Shown one piece after another: positions 20,769-33,020 of a DNA stretch of 64,000 bases. The notes under the pieces were generated by a model. The model saw nothing but the letters and a program-made list of their open reading frames with translations, ran no database searches and was not told the DNA's origin. Both the position numbers and the translations under genes were made by a program. The stretch is from Ganoderma boninense (lineage: Eukaryota; Basidiomycota; Agaricomycetes; Polyporales; Polyporaceae), in assembly GCA_002900995.3 (NCBI GenBank), contig CM035304.1:3729612-3793611 (forward strand), read 5' to 3'. Every line of letters starts with the position of its first letter. Within the stretch, counting starts at the first letter, position 1.

Positions 20769-23239
20769 ATGTCCCTTTCCCCGGCCACTGCCAGCGATCT
20801 CCACATCACCACCACCATCTCAGACTCTAGCGGTAACGACCTCCTCGAAGACCCCAAACCCCACCTCCCGACACTGGCCACAACTCCTCCCGATGGCGGC
20901 CGTGCCGCCTGGCTTACCATAGCTGGAGCGTACGTCCCCTCCCTTACGCCTCCCATCCCCCAAATCTCCCCCTCACTCTATCCCCAGATGGATGATCCAG
21001 TTCTGCACCTTTGGGTGAGTTCCGCCGTAGTCTTCGTCGACATCCCCTCCAACAATGCCCCTCCCACCCAGCTATCTCAACGCCTTCGGGGTCTACCAAG
21101 GTACACGCACTCGCTTCTTGTCCGCGCCCCGACGACCATCTGACTCTGTCGCCTAGACTTTTACACACGCGACTTTCTCTCCCACGAGTCCCCTTCCAAC
21201 ATCAGGTCCGATCTCCTTCTTCTTCCCCCTACCACTCGTCTCATCCTTCTTTTCCCCCCTCTCACCCTTCTCAATTATGTCCCCGCTTCAGCTGGATCGG
21301 AAGCCTTCAACTTTTCCTCATGTATGCTCCCGGCGCGTTCGTAGGCCATGCCTTCGATTCCGGTTACTTGTGAGTCGAGCCCGTCCCCTGTCATTTAAAC
21401 CTGCCATCGACCGCTCTATTCCCACCGCCAGCCATCACGTTCAGATTGCGGGGTCCATACTCCATGTTCTCTCCATCTTCATGCTCTCGCTAACCAGCCG
21501 AGATCAGTATTACCAAGTACGTATCTCCGATAAATACACCCAAATGTGTCAGAATCGTGCTCACATCCCACCCCCTGACCTTTCTTCACCTGTGCCCCCA
21601 TTCCAATCTCCGCGGACTACAGGTGTTCCTCGCGCAGGGCGTCGGCGTCGGCCTGGGGGTCGGCATGCTCTTTCTTCCTTCCCTCAGCATAGTCGCTCAC
21701 CATTTCCGTAACCGGCGCGCTCTCGCGACTGGGATCGCGGTCTCGGGCGCGTCGTGTGGCGGGGTGGTCTTCCCCATCATGCTCAACTCCCTCTTCTCCA
21801 ATCCCAGCATGGGCTTTGCCAACGGCGTTCGCGTGAGTGGCGCCGTTGTCGCTGCGCTCTTGGCCGTAGCGAATGCTATCATGCGTACTCGCCTGCCTCC
21901 AAAGCGCCGCAGTTTTTCTCAGTCTTCAACCGCGAGTATATGCGGCGAGTGTTGGGAGATCATGCGTATACGACGTCTGCGGTGGGGTGAGCGTCTCTCG
22001 AATTCGCTTCCCATGCTTAGCTTATGAATCGTTGCCGGACAGAGCATTTTGCACTAATCTCGGGTTGTTTGTTCCTTGTAAGCATCTTTTATGGCCTTTA
22101 ATGCGGTCAAGAGGGGTCGATAAGTGACCGTCGAAAACAGTCTTCTATCTACAGCTTTTTGCAGAGACCCATGGCGTGAACAAGACCGTCACGACCTACA
22201 TTGTATGCTTCCATGTCCCTCATCCTTTTGCTTTCCCTGACGTCCGAGCTTCCATCTAGCTGGCAATCCTCAACGCCGGCAGCACCATTGGCCGAACCCT
22301 TCCTGTTACGCTCGCCGACAGGCTCGGAGTCTACAACCTTCTGATCCCCAGCATCCTGGCCTCCGCCGTCCTAATCTTTGCCCTTTTCGGCGCGACCTCG
22401 ACTGGCGGGGTGATCACCGTGGCGGTGTTGTTTGGATTCTCCTCTGGAGCATGTGCGTCCCAATTTATCATATCGCCCGATCGCCCATCGCGCTAACACA
22501 AACACGTCGCGCCCGCACCCGCACGCCCCTCGGCCTCTTACACGGTGTTCTACGCTTTCAACCCGCCGGTCATCTAAACCCCGGCGATCCTAAACACAAA
22601 ATGTAAAACCGACCTCTGTGCGTTCCGTGCGCCCCGGCGATCAGATGTTTCCCTGATCCCGCCTCTTCTCGGCATGCTCTGCACGGACCACGGCGAGCTC
22701 GGGTGCGTTCTCTCTTCCCTTCGATTCCACCACCGTGTATCAGGATTGAATCGTGCCACCTCACCCCATCTGTGCGCTTTCTTGCCGCTCTTCATACGCT
22801 CACGCGTGAAACATGACCGGATGGAAGGCTGAGAATGGGGCTGGCGTTCTCGGTCGTCGGGGTCTCGATGCTCATAGGGACGCCCATCTTCGGCGCGCTT
22901 CTCAATACGAACGCGTCCGGCGCCGTGCTCGTGTGGTGGCGAGCACTCGTCTTTGCTGGAGTACGTCGTCTCCCGTCTTCTCCCGCTCGTTCGTCAGTTC
23001 AACTCGCCCTTTCCATGCTGCTCACATCCACCACGCACTGCAATGTGCTTCCCCCCCCCCTGCAACCTCATCGGGCAACTCGGTCTCTTTTTGGCGGGAC
23101 GACATTGCGTCATCGCTCACAGGTGTGCATCATGGCGGGGTTCTTGTGCATGGGGGTCTCGCGGGTGTTCTACGCGCGGCGATTCCCGCCAGAAAACGCA
23201 AGCTCGAGTTCCAGTTCTAGTTCCCGTTCGAAGCCCTAG
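20769..23239 (+). CDS. MFS monocarboxylate-type transporter
   Basis: A major facilitator of the monocarboxylate-porter group (the fungal MCH family, which includes riboflavin permease Mch5), expected in the plasma membrane with 12 helices. Family markers in order: PPDGGRAAWLTIAGA at the start of helix 1, then short exons giving YLNAFGVYQ, DFYTRDFLSHESPSNI and SWIGSLQLFLMYAPGAFVG. These are followed by QGVGVGLGVGMLFLPSLSIV, FRNRRALATGIAVSGASCGG (the helix 4-5 region), LAILNAGSTIGRTLPVTLAD, SSGAYVSLIPPLL, RMGLAFSVVGVSMLIGTPIF and a last helix, VCIMAGFLCMGVSRVFY. At least eight introns are required, one of nearly 200 nt near 22451-22644. The C-terminal tail is Ser-rich and short. The substrate cannot be read from sequence. 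Confidence 0.87.
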
Positions 23240-23946
23240 TCGCCCAGGGACCGGACAAAGTGACGACTTCGCTGTAAATACATACATATACCGATACCTC
23301 GTTCGTTTTCTGCCGAGCCGAAAAGCATTCATTGTACACTTATCCTCCAATCCATCTCATGCGCTTGCCAGGTATCCATTCACGTCGAATGAGTTTGGCC
23401 GGTCATTAATCCTGATGTCAAGGTTTGGCTGTGTGCGCTCGATGAGAACCGGTCCATTCTGGAGTGAATCTATGGCTAATAATACAGTTGGAAGGTATCG
23501 ATGACCAGGGCGCTCCGTCCCTTCGTGTCATCTCGTCTAAGCGCACTCTATGTCCATCGGCCAGCACCGTGCAGATCATAGCGCATAACGCAAATGTACA
23601 ACGCCCTATCGCCGCCTCCGCGCATTGACACCCGCACGCCTGCCTGTCTCCGTGCCTCTCTGGCCGTAGACTCCGAGACAACCACAAACGCGCGGAACGC
23701 GAAGCGGCAGACGAGGGGAAAAGGCCCAAACCAAGAAATCACCATTCAAAAGCCCGATCGCCGACTTCCTCACCGCAGTACATCCTCTTCGAAGGAGCAG
23801 CACACCGCCCTCCCTCCCCTCTCCATCGCAATCTCCGCCGGCTTCCGTCCTCGCCTCTACCGTGCCCGCACCTGAAGCTTGTTGAAGGTACTCTTCCACC
23901 CCTGACGACACCCCCACCACGACGCGCTACGCCTGAGCAGTCTCAC
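23240..23946. other. Intergenic between convergent genes
   Basis: This is 3' flank of the transporter and of the large F-box gene. Open frames here are Arg/Ala-rich and show no family motif. No repeat is seen. Confidence 0.4.
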
Positions 23947-26631
23947 TCAAGCCTTCTTCAAGCTTACGCGTGCGTCGCAGTCTCCCAGTCTAGACCTGCC
24001 CGTCACCGATATCCTGTGCCGGCTGCTGCTCCGGAGGCTGAGCACCACCGACCCCTTCTCCTTCCCTGCCTTCCCGCGCATCCGCACCCGCCTCGCCGCC
24101 CCGCTCCCGGCCACGGCGTCGCGCTCGTCGATCTTGCTGACGACGAACGGGCCCTCGAGGGGGATGGAGTGGACGCTGTCGGTGACGTGGCGCCAGGACC
24201 CGACGAGGTTGCCGCGGGGCCCGCCGACGAGGTATCCGCGGAAGATGAACGTGTCGTGCGGGGGGAGGCCGGGGCCGTGCCAGATGGGCGTGCGGACGAG
24301 GACGACGAGCCCGTCCCACGCGCGCACGCGGCCGTAGATGCGGAAGTCGCCCCACGCGAGCGCGTGCCGGTGGAGGGTCTGTGTGCGTGGGTGCGAACGA
24401 CCAACAGTCAGACAGAGATGGAGACGGGGAGACAGGGATGGCAATGACAGCGGAGAGACATGGTGGGGACGTGAAAGAGAATGATGGGCGACAAGGAGAA
24501 ACAGGAAAAACACTCACCTCGCCCGTGAGGATGATGTCGAGGATGCCGGAGCAGGTCCGGGAAATGTCCGTGCCACCGTCGCTCGCGAGGTCCGCGTCGC
24601 AACAACTCGCGCCGTCGTCGGAGTCGTCTTCTTGGCGCGCGGTTTGCTCGATGAGCTGCTCAACGTCCATCCTGGGACCGAGTACGTGCTGGACCTCGCG
24701 TCTGATCCTCTCAACGCGCGCATCCTCGTCCTCCGACTCAGAAACAGGCTCGTCGTCGGCGTCCTCATCAGCGGCGTTTGGGACATTACCTGCGCATATT
24801 CGATCATCCTCCCATTGCACGCTCGTCCGGCAGCCGTCTTCATCGCTCTCAATCTCTGCCATCCTCGTCGCCGCCTCTGCCTCCCTCTCCCCGATACATA
24901 TCTCGCACGTCTCCTCGTCATGACTGTTCTCTTTCCCTTCCACAAACGTCTCGTAGATATGCTCCTGGACCGTGCCCCTCTTCCGTAGCCTCAAAACGCG
25001 GTCACGCGGCATGGCTGCCCCGGCGTTCGGGAGGCCGACAAATGCGTCTGGAAAGCCGCGCGGAAAGTACGCATTCAGGACGCCCTCGTCGGACAGGTCG
25101 CTGTCATGCACCTCCCAGTGCGGCAAGGGACGCGCAGGGCTAATGCAGTGGTGCTCGTGAAGTTTGAAGAAGAGTGGTGTGACACTCGCCCGCACCTGTG
25201 GGTGCTCGAGAACGGGGAGAAACTCGGCCGAGTTCATGGCGACGTGGTAGTCCGCGACATCCGGCACCTATAGCACGTCGAGAGGGCCGGCTCAGCATCC
25301 TACGCTCGTCGGGGAAATATTGCAGCACACACAGAGAAGATGTATGCGGACTCACCAGATATTGTCCGCCCCACATACCACTGAGACTGCCGAAGGTGTA
25401 AACGGGACCCTTGACGCGGGTCACGTCCCATGGATCGTAGCAGCCGCGCCAACGCTCCCAGTCGTTGTCGTATGCCGCGCTCTCGCCCTTGGTGTCAATC
25501 CTCCACGTCCGACTGTCCGCTCTCTGCCCGTCCTCGACGCTGAGAGCGTCGCGCCAGTCCCAGGTGCCGCGTGCGGGGAATTGGATGGCCCACCGGCTGG
25601 CAAACTCGTCGTAGTCGGCGATGGTGGGGCCGATGAGGTTTAGTTCGTTTGCCTCCGTGCGGTCGCGCGGAATGACGTCCGGGATGTCGATGGGCCAGCG
25701 CTCAAAGTGGGCGATGTAGAGAAGCTTGGCGACGAGGCCAATGGAGGGCTCTGCGATGGATATATGCATGCCAAAATGCTCTATGGTGTGCTTGACACTG
25801 GTGGGGTCGCGATAGAGTGGATAGTAGCCGTGAGGGGTGACAGCCGAGTGGTTTTGGTAGTCGGAGGGGTCACCGGCGAGGGGGAGGTGGACGTGGTTGT
25901 CGGGAACGAGGAACGGGGGATAGCGGAAATTATAGAGGGCGTATGGGCGTAAGAGAGACATGATATGCTCACGTTCATCCTCTGACTGGGACGAGAGCTT
26001 GTCTGCGGAATAGTAGGAGGAGTGAGGATGACAGCTATGTGCCCAAGACAGGAAACGCACCGTGGTCGAGGGAGAAGAAATAAAGCCAGAGGGCAAAAGC
26101 GTTCTCTGGAGATTCGAGTGGCCAGCCGTAGCTGTCTTGGCGGTCTTGCCAGAGCCTGGAGAGGACATAGCGGTGGAGGAAGTCAGCATAACGGGCCCAG
26201 GTGAGATGGTGGACGTTGCGTCCATCATTTTCGAGAGCAAGGGTGAAGAGGCGGTAGAAGTCATGGAGGAGGGTGGAGGAATGAATGTCGCCGCGTCTGA
26301 TATTGTGCAATGCGCGGGAATAGTGCACGAGCTGGAGAGCGAGAGCGGATGCGTAAGTGGCCTCTTGACAGAAGCGGCGTGCTGGGGCACGGTAGTCGAA
26401 CTTTGCGCGAAAGATACGGGCGTAGAGATGGGCATTGTTTGCTACAGACAGGTGGTAATTGACGTGAGAGGATGTACACAGAAGCGGGAGGACGGGGCAG
26501 GGAGGGCCGGATGGATCTGCGAGGGCGAGAGCGAAGGCGATGTGGTCGAGGATGTCAGGGGGGAGGGCGTCGAAGGCGGGGGCCCTGGGGAGGGCCATGG
26601 GGGACGGGTGGGGAGGCTGGAGGGAGGGCAT
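23947..26631 (-). CDS. Large F-box protein
   Basis: A multi-exon protein of roughly 750-800 residues. The first exon starts at 26631 (a second ATG lies 11 codons in). It carries an F-box, FDALPPDILDHIAFALALAD, which in this class recruits Skp1, and a long helical region ending FALWLYFFSLDH. The next exon contains RPYALYNFRYPPFLVPDNHV, HFGMHISIAEPSIGLVAKLL and VYTFGSLSGMWGGQYL. The third contains VPDVADYHVAMNSAEFLPVL and a long acidic linker. The last exon, entered through an intron near 24380-24510, holds HALAWGDFRIYGRVRAWDGL, then VVLVRTPIWHGPG and TFIFRGYLVGGPRGNLVGSW. No substrate-binding repeats (LRR, WD40) are seen. It is most likely a ubiquitin-ligase adaptor, though non-SCF roles are possible. 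Confidence 0.8.
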
Positions 26632-28762
26632 GGAGGGGGTATAAGAGGAGAGGAACGTCGGGGAGTGGACGAGTCGAGGCGTGAGCAGTTGACGGATCTG
26701 GGACGCGGGGACTGCGTCGGCGGCGGGCGCCTGGGCCCTCGCGGGTGGGCGTGAAGCAGCTTACGGCATCCCTGATCGGCGACTTGCCTCCTGCCCTTTC
26801 TGGACACGGCCCGCTGCGTCATCGCGTCCTCGCTTCCACTGCCCCGGTCCCCGCCCGTCGGCATCCTCGACTTCGCGGGAGCAGCCTCTCCCCTTGCCCC
26901 GCAGCACACCCACCCTCGCCTGTCCTCCTCCCTCTCGATCCCCCCAGCCATGGCCAACACAACACAACGGCACCTGCCCTTATCTTCCACCATGTCTTCC
27001 CACCTCCCTATCCCCACTTCTCCAAGCTTGCTCCGGCCCTCTCCTCGTCCTCCCTCTTCCTCCTCCCCGTTCGCCTTCACAGCTCCTCATGCTCCCGCCG
27101 ATATCATTCAGATTCTATTTACACGCCTCCGTGGCCTCAAAGCTCTATCCGACCACCCGTGTCTCCCTATTCTCACAGCTTATTCCCATCATCCTCGACT
27201 TTTCCTCATCTCTCTCACCCCTTAGCTCCCTCTATTTCATTGTCTCTCGCTTGATGCCTCGTACCCGACCCACATGTACTCCTACCCATTCACCTCCAAC
27301 CATTTCGTTATCCTTAACCTCTCAATTTCAACATTCTCCTCCCCTCAATCTCACCTTCATTTTACTCTAGATCTCCGCACCATCTTACCGGGACCGAACA
27401 TCTCCCCCATCTGTCACTTATTTGGTTGTCTTTCATCCCTCTTCAGTCCTCCTCCAATCTCCTCCCCCGTTCCCCTCCCTCGGCCTCCCATAGCCTCCCA
27501 TCTCACGCCCCTTTCCTTAACATGGCAATTTCCTTCCACATCAGGGTCCTCCAGCGGCATCCCCGCCACCCCCGCGAAGCGCTCTCGCAATCCTCGGCGC
27601 GACTCGCGAGATAACGTCCCTTCCTTCCAACCTCAATTCTTCAACAACCGCTCCTCCGACCGAGCCCTCGTCCCCGCCAAATTCTGGTCAATGATTGCCA
27701 CTCCTCTCTCCTACCTACTTGCGTCCTTCTCAGTCATGTTAAACCAACTCCTCTCCCCACTAAACTTCTGCAGCATGCGTCCATGTCCATCCCGAAAACC
27801 CCGCTGATAAATCGGCGGAGTACCAACCACCAAAACGCCGTGTATCCCCTGGTCACGATCATGATCGTACGACCGCCCTCGCTTGAATCTCAGTCCCTAG
27901 TCCTTCGCTTCTCGTTCCTCTCCACATTCCTTCTCCCGGCCCTTCCGCGCCCTCCTCATGGTCTCGCATATTCTCGTCTCCCTTTCCGCCGACCGTTCCC
28001 TTCCACCTCCGACTCCGCCTTCGGCTCGCGGCACCATCCTCAAGAAAAGCTCTAATCCAGAAACCCAATCCTCCACATCGTCAGCAGGGAGCCTCGAGGC
28101 GCCCTCTTCTTTGCCTTTCCTCGCTGCCACTCTCAGCGCTCCGTCGCATCAACCGAGAGACACGGATGCCATGTCCAATTTGTCCCACTTACTATGCCCA
28201 TCCGCTTCCTGTTCACGCCATCGCCCATTTCTTCGTTTGTTCTCATCCTGATCGCCTTGGAACCCCATCCTGCCCTGTGATCTCGTCGCCGTGCCTCAAC
28301 TCCGCTACCCGTTCCCTCCTTCCCAGGTTCTCATCACGTCCACCTCAGCAGCCAAGCTTCCGCCGCTTAATCCGACCCTTGTCCTTCCTCCCTCAGTCAG
28401 CATCGGGACGCCCATATTATGCATGTCATACATCGAGCTCACGTTCACTTCGCACGGAATCACCCCTGCGTGAATTCAAACCACTCACTGTTCGGCTGCA
28501 ACCTCAAGCGAACGCGAACGGCGAGTTCAGTATAATAGTTATGTGCCACGGCGCCGCCACACATCAAGATTGCCGCATTCAAGCCTACGCAGTCCTACGA
28601 TGCACCCCCAATCCGGCGATGCCCCCTCGTGCGGCGCGGCTCGGCTGGGTGGCCGCTGGCAGCCTGTCTGATGAAGAGAACCACTTTACCTTGCTCAAAG
28701 GACTAACTAATAATTACAGCACTGGTACTTGGCACTGCGCCAGCGGAGCGCGAGAACTCTAA
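26632..28762 (+). other. Pyrimidine-rich tract with possible spliced Ser/Pro-rich gene
   Basis: From about 26750 to 28450 the plus strand is very rich in C and T. Several short stretches look like true protein in changing frames: SGSSSGIPATPAKRSRNPRR near 27547-27606, HPENPADKSAEYQPPKRRVS near 27785-27850, and SARGTILKKSSNPETQSSTS near 28021-28080. A fourth, RTESPLREFKPLTVRLQPQA, lies near 28452-28510. These could be exons of a low-complexity regulatory protein with a long CT-rich leader. I cannot fix exon borders, start or stop, and no domain is recognisable, so I do not call a CDS. Confidence 0.4.
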
Positions 28763-31543
28763 GCCTCTCTGACACGATCTCCCTTCCACGATGCAAACGT
28801 CTTCGTGGAGCCGGGACATCTCGATCATCGGTGATGGAGCGGTCTGAGATGTATGTACATTGGGCTTCCGTTGAATCCACCCCCTCTCGCCTCTTGCCTG
28901 GGCCTGCGCTAGCGTACCAGCAGGAACCCGTGTCCGGGTCGACAACAACGTCTAGAATGGCGCACGGCTGTCACGAGCGGTCCCGGCCTGTCCTATCAGC
29001 GATTCGGAATCCTGGGACCTGGACTAGAACTGGAATTTCGACATAACCTCCTTCGGCACGGCGCGGGCGCGGATTCGAATCCGAATCGGAGGCTCGAACA
29101 CAGCGCTAGCGTGCAGACTGCACCCGAGTCCAAGCACTTCGTCGTCCAGTGCACCCCGAGTACTGTACGACCCGGGAACTGTGTACAGAGGAAGGCTTCT
29201 CGCGGCAGCCTCCTGGACAGCATGCGCTGCCACACGGAGCGCTCCTTGTGTCGGGCGTACTCGTTTCCGGCTGCAGCTGCACCCCAATTTGCCCAGACGG
29301 CGCCCGCTCTGTGCGGCAACCTTGTCTGAGCTTGCCTTCTCTCCGTACGCGTGGATTGGACCAGGTGTCACCATGCCATGCTACTCTCAGTGGTCACGCC
29401 TAGGCGAAGAAGCACAACACGCCGTCGCCAGGCGTCCGCCGCCCCGAGCGAGCATTGTCTCTGTGCGCTTCTGTGGTTCTCCTTTCTCGGCGGTGTTCCA
29501 CGCCCCAGACACCTGGGCAACTCCGGGTGCCGAATCACGACGAAGGCCCGGGAGCGCGGCGGCGATGGACAGACTGGGAGACGAAGAAGGCGTTCCAGCT
29601 CGCGCATCGCTCTCGGATGCACGCTACGCTACCGTATCTGGGCCCTTCCTGCCGCGTCGCGTACCGAGGATGAAGGCACGTTCGTTGCCGTTCTCGCGCG
29701 CACGAGGAGAGAATTCAGTAATGTGTACGTACGTGCTCCATTGCGAAGGAGCTGGGGGATGAGGACAACGTCATTCCTGAAGCCTGCAGGTCCGAGCTTA
29801 AAACTTGCTGCCATTCAGTTGTCGTTTCGGTGCTTGTGTGCAGGTACTGTGGATACCCTTCTAGCGTGTCTGACACCGGCGAGGCACCGCTTTGGCTTCA
29901 ATGTCCGTTTGCTGATCGCGGGGTGCGGGTTCGGGTTGCTCTAGCTTTGGTGGCGCGGTCATGTGACCGTGTAGGGGTCTTCGCCTATGTTACTCTGCTG
30001 TCGCCGCTCTCATTGAGTGGCCTGAGTTCTACAGACTAGCGTATGCGCTAAAATATACTCTATCGCTGCTATGCTATCTCCTTCAGATGCCGGTACCTGA
30101 GTCGCTCGTGGGAGATACAGGCCAATCCACCTTTGCTACCACGGCGCCGCTCTACATAGGCGCTGTCGGGCTGTCCTCTCGTCCACCTCCTTTCCAGCCC
30201 TACCAATTTCTGCCCATCCTCTCTGAAACCGTGTCAGACCCTTGTTCTTGCCCCGGTGCAACGTGATCATGGCTTATGCTGGTGAGATTCTGGCTTGGTG
30301 GCTGGGAAAGCGACGCCCACAGCGACAAACAACGCCAAACGCACGATCGCGCGCATAGCATCAGCTTGTCCTCATGGTCGCAGTGGCGCTGCCCGTCGTC
30401 CACTTCTTCTCCCCTTCTTGCCTTCGAGCTTGACGCGTCTGCCGTATTGCGATGCGCTTCGATGTATGTGGGGCGCTGCTCTACGCAGGCACGTCCTTTG
30501 CGGTCTTCCAGAGACAAGGACATCGCACTGGCAGATCGCACTCAGGCGACGACGGCGGCTATCCTGCGCCAGCAGGGTCGCACGAAACAACGACCTTGCG
30601 ACCCTTTGTACGTCGCTCTTTATCTGATGGACCTATGCCTCATTCCCCCGGCGGAGTCCCAACGCCACCGCCCGAGAATACATAAATCCCCCTCGATTCG
30701 CCACCCTCTGCCTCCCCCACTCCACCACCGCCAGCTGCAGCCAGGACGCATTTCGGGTCCAGGTACGCCTCTCGCTTTCGCTCCCCTCGCCACCCCTGCC
30801 CTCTCTCCTCGCCTCTCGCCACCCACCTCCCCTCCCTTGTCCCTACCCTCTCTCTCCTCGCCTCTCGCTGATCGTCCTTCTCCTCCCGTTCAGTGCCAGG
30901 ACAGTTTGGCACAATGTATGCATGCATGTCGTTTCCCCGTCCCCTCATGTCCCGTCACCCCTTCGAGCCCCTGCTGCCCACCGTACAAAGGTGGGCATAC
31001 GGACTCCTTACGAGCACAACAGGGCGACGTGACGCCGGCGCCGAAGAGGAAAAGCCCCAACCGGGCACGACTCGCAAGCGTGCAGGGCAGAGGTTAGCTG
31101 GGCGAAATCGACATCGACAAGCGGAGGTCCCGGGGCAGGTGGCGCGGACCTTCTCGTGGTCCCCGGGGTGAGTACCCGTCCTTCGCTCGCATTCAAGGCG
31201 TCGTGTCCAGACCGGTCTGCGGACTGGAGTCTGGCGCGCGGGATGTGGCGGGGACGGGGAAACCAACGCGCGCCGTGGTGAGTGGAGAAGGTTTTAGGAG
31301 CACGGTCGGGTTGGTGGGGGAGAGTAGGACGTCGACTCGGGCCTGCGTAGAAGTTATACCGCTCTGGAGGCTTTAGAATTTGTGGAAGCGTACGATTGAA
31401 GGGTAGTTGTTTTGTAGTCTTGCGATCCTCAAGTTCATGCATATTGTGGTCTCCACTGCACGTCGTGAGCATGGCCCTCGGGCCGTCTGGCGGCGCTACC
31501 CCGGTGCCTTCTGGTTGATTTGAGGCAGCTGACAGGTGAAGTA
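28763..31543. other. Gene-poor stretch, no confident gene
   Basis: Open frames reach 273 codons (30276-31097, plus) but are Pro/Arg/Ser-rich and motif-free. The segments VGIRTPYEHNR near 30991-31023 and LGEIDIDKRRSRGRWRGPSR near 31097-31156 look protein-like. The second precedes a GTGAGT donor at 31168. They could be late exons of a gene that starts in the CT-rich tract upstream. I could not join them in a consistent frame. Confidence 0.35.
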
Positions 31544-31917
31544 CAGTGCCTTGCATAATTGCGTGAACGCGCCGAAAAATTCCTGCAGGCGCCTATATGC
31601 TCGCCTACCAAATCGGATGGACGCACATGGGAAGCCAAGCGCGCCCCGAGTTGGCACCTCTGTGACAGGTCTTTAACGATGGCCCCTGTCCCCCACCCTT
31701 GTCACTTCCTGAGGGCTCAGTGGTTCACTAGGAGGGTCGTCCTAGCTCTCCATTTGGTAGACAGCGCTTCGGGAGGCACCAGTGCAGGCTGAAGTTATGT
31801 CACATGAAGGTCACCAGGCTCGTTTCTGAATGTGACCAGGCGTCCGATTTGGTAGGCGAACATATAAGCGCCTGCTGGGAATTTTTCGGCGCGTTCACGC
31901 AATTATGCAAGGCACTG
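31544..31917 (+). mobile_element. MITE copy 2, Tc1/mariner-like, 374 bp
   Basis: This has the same ends as copy 1 (CAGTGCCTTGCATAATT ... AATTATGCAAGGCACTG), with terminal inverted repeats of about 70 bp and TA at both flanks (31542-31543 and 31918-31919). Internal blocks shared with copy 1 in the same orientation include CTCAGTGGTTC, GCTTCGGGAGGCACC and TTTGGTAGGCGAACATATAA. It has no coding capacity. The interior has diverged more than the termini. Confidence 0.9.
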
Positions 31918-33020
31918 TAAGCCTTGATCTCACCCAATGCCGCTGGAGCAGGTCTCGCGTGGCGCAGATATTTTTCTGCTAGTCCATATTGTGAGTAGAC
32001 AACATTCTCTCCAAGCTTAGCGGACCATGCTCGCAATAGGTATTCAAGTTTCGTACCCAGTGAGCGCGCCGGCAGTCACTTGGACTTCTCAGCCAATATT
32101 CGCGTAGATTCTATGCCTGACATTCTCTTCGCGGATGGCACAGGTCATATGAGAAATACTAGCGATTGAGCGTGAGAGAACATGGCAGATCCCATATAGT
32201 ACCTGTTCCCCCGTCTTTTCGACCTGTCCGGAGCAAGTTCGATAGCGGCACCGGCATTCGGTCCATAGCCCTGTGTCAAAGTTCTTGAGAACCCTCGCAG
32301 TCACGGTCTTGACCACGAGGGGGAAAAGGACCGATCCTGAAGGTTGAATGACGATGGAGTCTCACTGGCGATGGCGAAGTGGAGTGGGCACGGGCTTACC
32401 TGATCTGACAGCAGGACTGTCTCGGGTACTAAAGGCATGCCGTACTTGAACACCTTTGATGCATGGGTGTGTAGGGCTCGAGTACAAGGAGCACATGGTT
32501 GGAAGAGAAAAGGGACGGGTGCGAGCGGAGCCGCATAAGCCGGATCCGGAAGCAGCGCTGCACCAGCGGACCCAGAGAACGCCAAGGGGACAATGCACCA
32601 GTAGCAAGCCAGACGACTCCTCGCTGCAGTACCCGTATGAACCACCCTCAATGTAAGGACCCGCATGTTCGTAAGTTACTAGGAACTCGGTGGTCAAAGG
32701 AGTTGTCGACCTGCAGAACAAGTAATGTCATCATGTTGAATGGTGCACTGCATAATTCCCAACAAGCGGACGAGGCTCATCGTTAATATTCTCTTCTTGA
32801 CCATAAGCGTGGCATAACCACATCTAGTGCGAACGCTTCTCGTCATGCATTCCATAATCGTGAACCCTAACTTCATCGTTCAGGAAATAAAGTAGATAAA
32901 ATGAGAGCTCATCTGTTCTTTTCAATCTCGTTCATAATATATCATTATATTCATACATGCTTCACTTTGCGCCCGGCTTGACCTTGGGCCAAGTCCACGC
33001 GGCGACTGTCATTCCCAGGA
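31918..33020. other. No confident gene
   Basis: Minus-strand frames (32301-32666, 32089-32316 and 31800-32036) abut each other and contain GT/AG pairs, such as a GTAAGC donor at about 32400. They could be a decayed or unrecognised gene whose 3' side meets the MITE. No family motif is seen, and joined frames soon hit stops. AT-rich sequence at 32880-32960 is probably 3' flank of the F-box gene. Confidence 0.35.

Noticed and set aside
29060..29090. Second tRNA suggested by GGATTCGAATCCGAATC
   Set aside because: It resembles a T-arm, but no acceptor, anticodon or D-arm can be folded around it.
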